5,893 bases of DNA, taken from Deltaproteobacteria bacterium (GTDB taxonomy: Bacteria > Desulfobacterota > Desulfobacteria > Desulfobacterales > ETH-SRB1). This document shows positions 5,477 to 5,893 of this stretch, piece by piece. Every line of letters starts with the position of its first letter. The first letter of the stretch is position 1. The translations under genes were made by a program, and so were the position numbers. The stretch covers positions 1 to 5,893 of the forward strand of contig JAFDFV010000392.1 in NCBI GenBank assembly GCA_019309665.1, written 5' to 3'. The notes beneath the pieces were generated by a model. It saw only the letters and a list, made by a program, of their open reading frames with translations, was not told the DNA's origin and did not search any database.

Positions 5477-5572
5477 TCATAACAATAGAACCGAAATGAA
5501 AATAGCAAAAGCCATAATAGCCTTCGCAACATCAAGCCGCACATCTATTGTTATGTCGAGTCTATATTTCAT
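5477..5572 (-). CDS. Possible 31-aa membrane microprotein
   Basis: A minus-strand frame from ATG (5570-5572) to TGA (5477-5479) encodes 31 residues beginning MKYRLDITIDVRLDVAKA and ending IMAFAIFISVLLL, that is, a charged head and one hydrophobic segment of about 14-16 residues. AAGGA lies 9 nt before the ATG, and an 11-bp hairpin followed by a T-rich stretch lies just beyond the stop, as a terminator might. Against it: frames this short are common by chance, and the ends of the frame form a 12-bp perfect inverted repeat (5478-5489 with 5544-5555), which may mean that the stretch is a structured repeat instead. Confidence 0.3.
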   Translation of the reverse strand: MKYRLDITIDVRLDVAKAIMAFAIFISVLLL

Positions 5573-5700
5573 GACATTAAGTCCTTGTAATAAGACCCGA
5601 GGCGCCCCGGATCGTTAATCCAGGCGTATTTTTTTCGCGCCCTTTGCCCGGCGCTATCTCTCAGATGTGGCCACATCTGGTCGAGAGCAGACAAAACAAA
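5573..5700. other. Non-coding stretch with palindromes upstream of RAYT
   Basis: No gene is seen. CAGATGTGG and CCACATCTG form a perfect 18-bp palindrome at 5662-5679, with CTCTC (5658-5662) and GAGAG (5683-5687) allowing a longer imperfect stem. GCGCC (5637-5641) and GGCGC (5650-5654) form another short stem. The stretch is clearly more GC-rich than the sequence on either side, which suits repeats or a remnant of another element. Confidence 0.45.
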
Positions 5701-5708
5701 TAAGAAAT

Positions 5709-5760
5709 GGGGTCAAGTCTACTATTGACCCATGGAAGATAAAATGTTATATGTTACAAT
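5709..5760 (+). promoter_or_regulatory. Hairpin and probable promoter of the RAYT gene
   Basis: GGGTCAA (5710-5716) pairs with TTGACCC (5725-5731) around GTCTACTA, with flanking ATG/CAT extending the stem past one bulged G. The right arm doubles as a -35: TTGACC (5725-5730) is 17 bp from TATATG (5748-5753). Transcription would then start at or next to the ATG at 5761, and no Shine-Dalgarno is visible, so the mRNA may be leaderless. RAYT genes are often flanked by the hairpins that their product recognises, so this may also be a target site. Confidence 0.5.
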
Positions 5761-5893
5761 ATGTCACGTCCACTTAGAATAGAATATCCCGGAGCATGGT
5801 ATCATGTAATGAACCGTGGGAGACGGTCCGAATCCATTTTTTCAGATAAACATGATTATTTAAAGTTTATTGATCTGCTGATTGAAATATCTG
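5761..5893 (+). CDS. REP-associated tyrosine transposase (RAYT), N-terminal part
   Basis: Only the first 44 codons are in the window. The start ATG at 5761 gives MSRPLRIEYPGAWYHVMNRG, followed by RRSESIFSDKHDYLKFIDLL. This is the very conserved beginning of the RAYT (Y1_Tnp, IS200/IS605-like TnpA_REP) family, including the AWYHVMNRG strand and the FSDKHDYLKFIDLL helix. Such proteins nick and join single-stranded DNA at hairpins through a catalytic Tyr and an HUH motif; both would lie downstream of the window edge and cannot be checked. They are usually single-copy domesticated genes that spread REP hairpins. The visible part is intact, with no premature stop. Family members are typically a few hundred residues long, so most of the gene is missing from view. 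Confidence 0.88.
   Translation, partial: MSRPLRIEYPGAWYHVMNRGRRSESIFSDKHDYLKFIDLLIEIS

Overview
The window looks like an accessory stretch of a sulfate-reducer-type (Desulfobacterota/deltaproteobacterial) chromosome. That placement is inference. It rests on the split, ferredoxin-bearing glutamate synthase cluster, the VapBC module and REP-type transposase of kinds common there, and the moderately AT-rich sequence. No rRNA, tRNA or other marker gene fixes the taxon.

Positions 1-2840, minus strand: a glutamate-synthase-like operon split into three genes. In order of transcription they are a class II glutamine amidotransferase, a ferredoxin/FMN synthase domain protein, and a GXGXG-domain protein that runs off the left edge. 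Together they correspond to the domains of one GltB chain. The first two genes are broken: the amidotransferase by one frameshifting deletion scar (about 2065), the FMN protein by one frameshifting scar (about 814) and one in-frame scar (about 428). All remaining sequence keeps intact conserved motifs.

Positions 2841-3353: non-coding, with a GTAG-headed REP-like hairpin cluster (2904-2972), a 106-bp MITE-like inverted-repeat element (3064-3169) and the promoter/operator area of a toxin-antitoxin module.

Positions 3354-3868, plus strand: a vapBC module collapsed by a deletion that removes the VapB C-terminus and the VapC N-terminus, including the first catalytic Asp. It is the fourth scar of the same kind in 3.5 kb.

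Positions 4035-5367, plus strand: an SDH/ClpP-fold serine protease gene and a 66-aa small gene 1 bp downstream. They sit between a long imperfect palindrome with attC-like boxes (4035-4165) and what resembles the left half of a second attC (5302-5367). I read this tentatively as a two-gene integron cassette next to a toxin-antitoxin module, as in sedentary chromosomal integrons.

Positions 5368-5893: a dense patch of inverted repeats (a perfect 23-bp pair, a GTAG-headed hairpin, an 18-bp palindrome), a possible 31-aa membrane microprotein on the minus strand, and the start of a REP-associated tyrosine transposase (RAYT) cut by the right edge. The most useful leads are the protease/small-protein pair, the attC-like boundaries, and the repeated clean deletion scars, which may be biology or an assembly fault.
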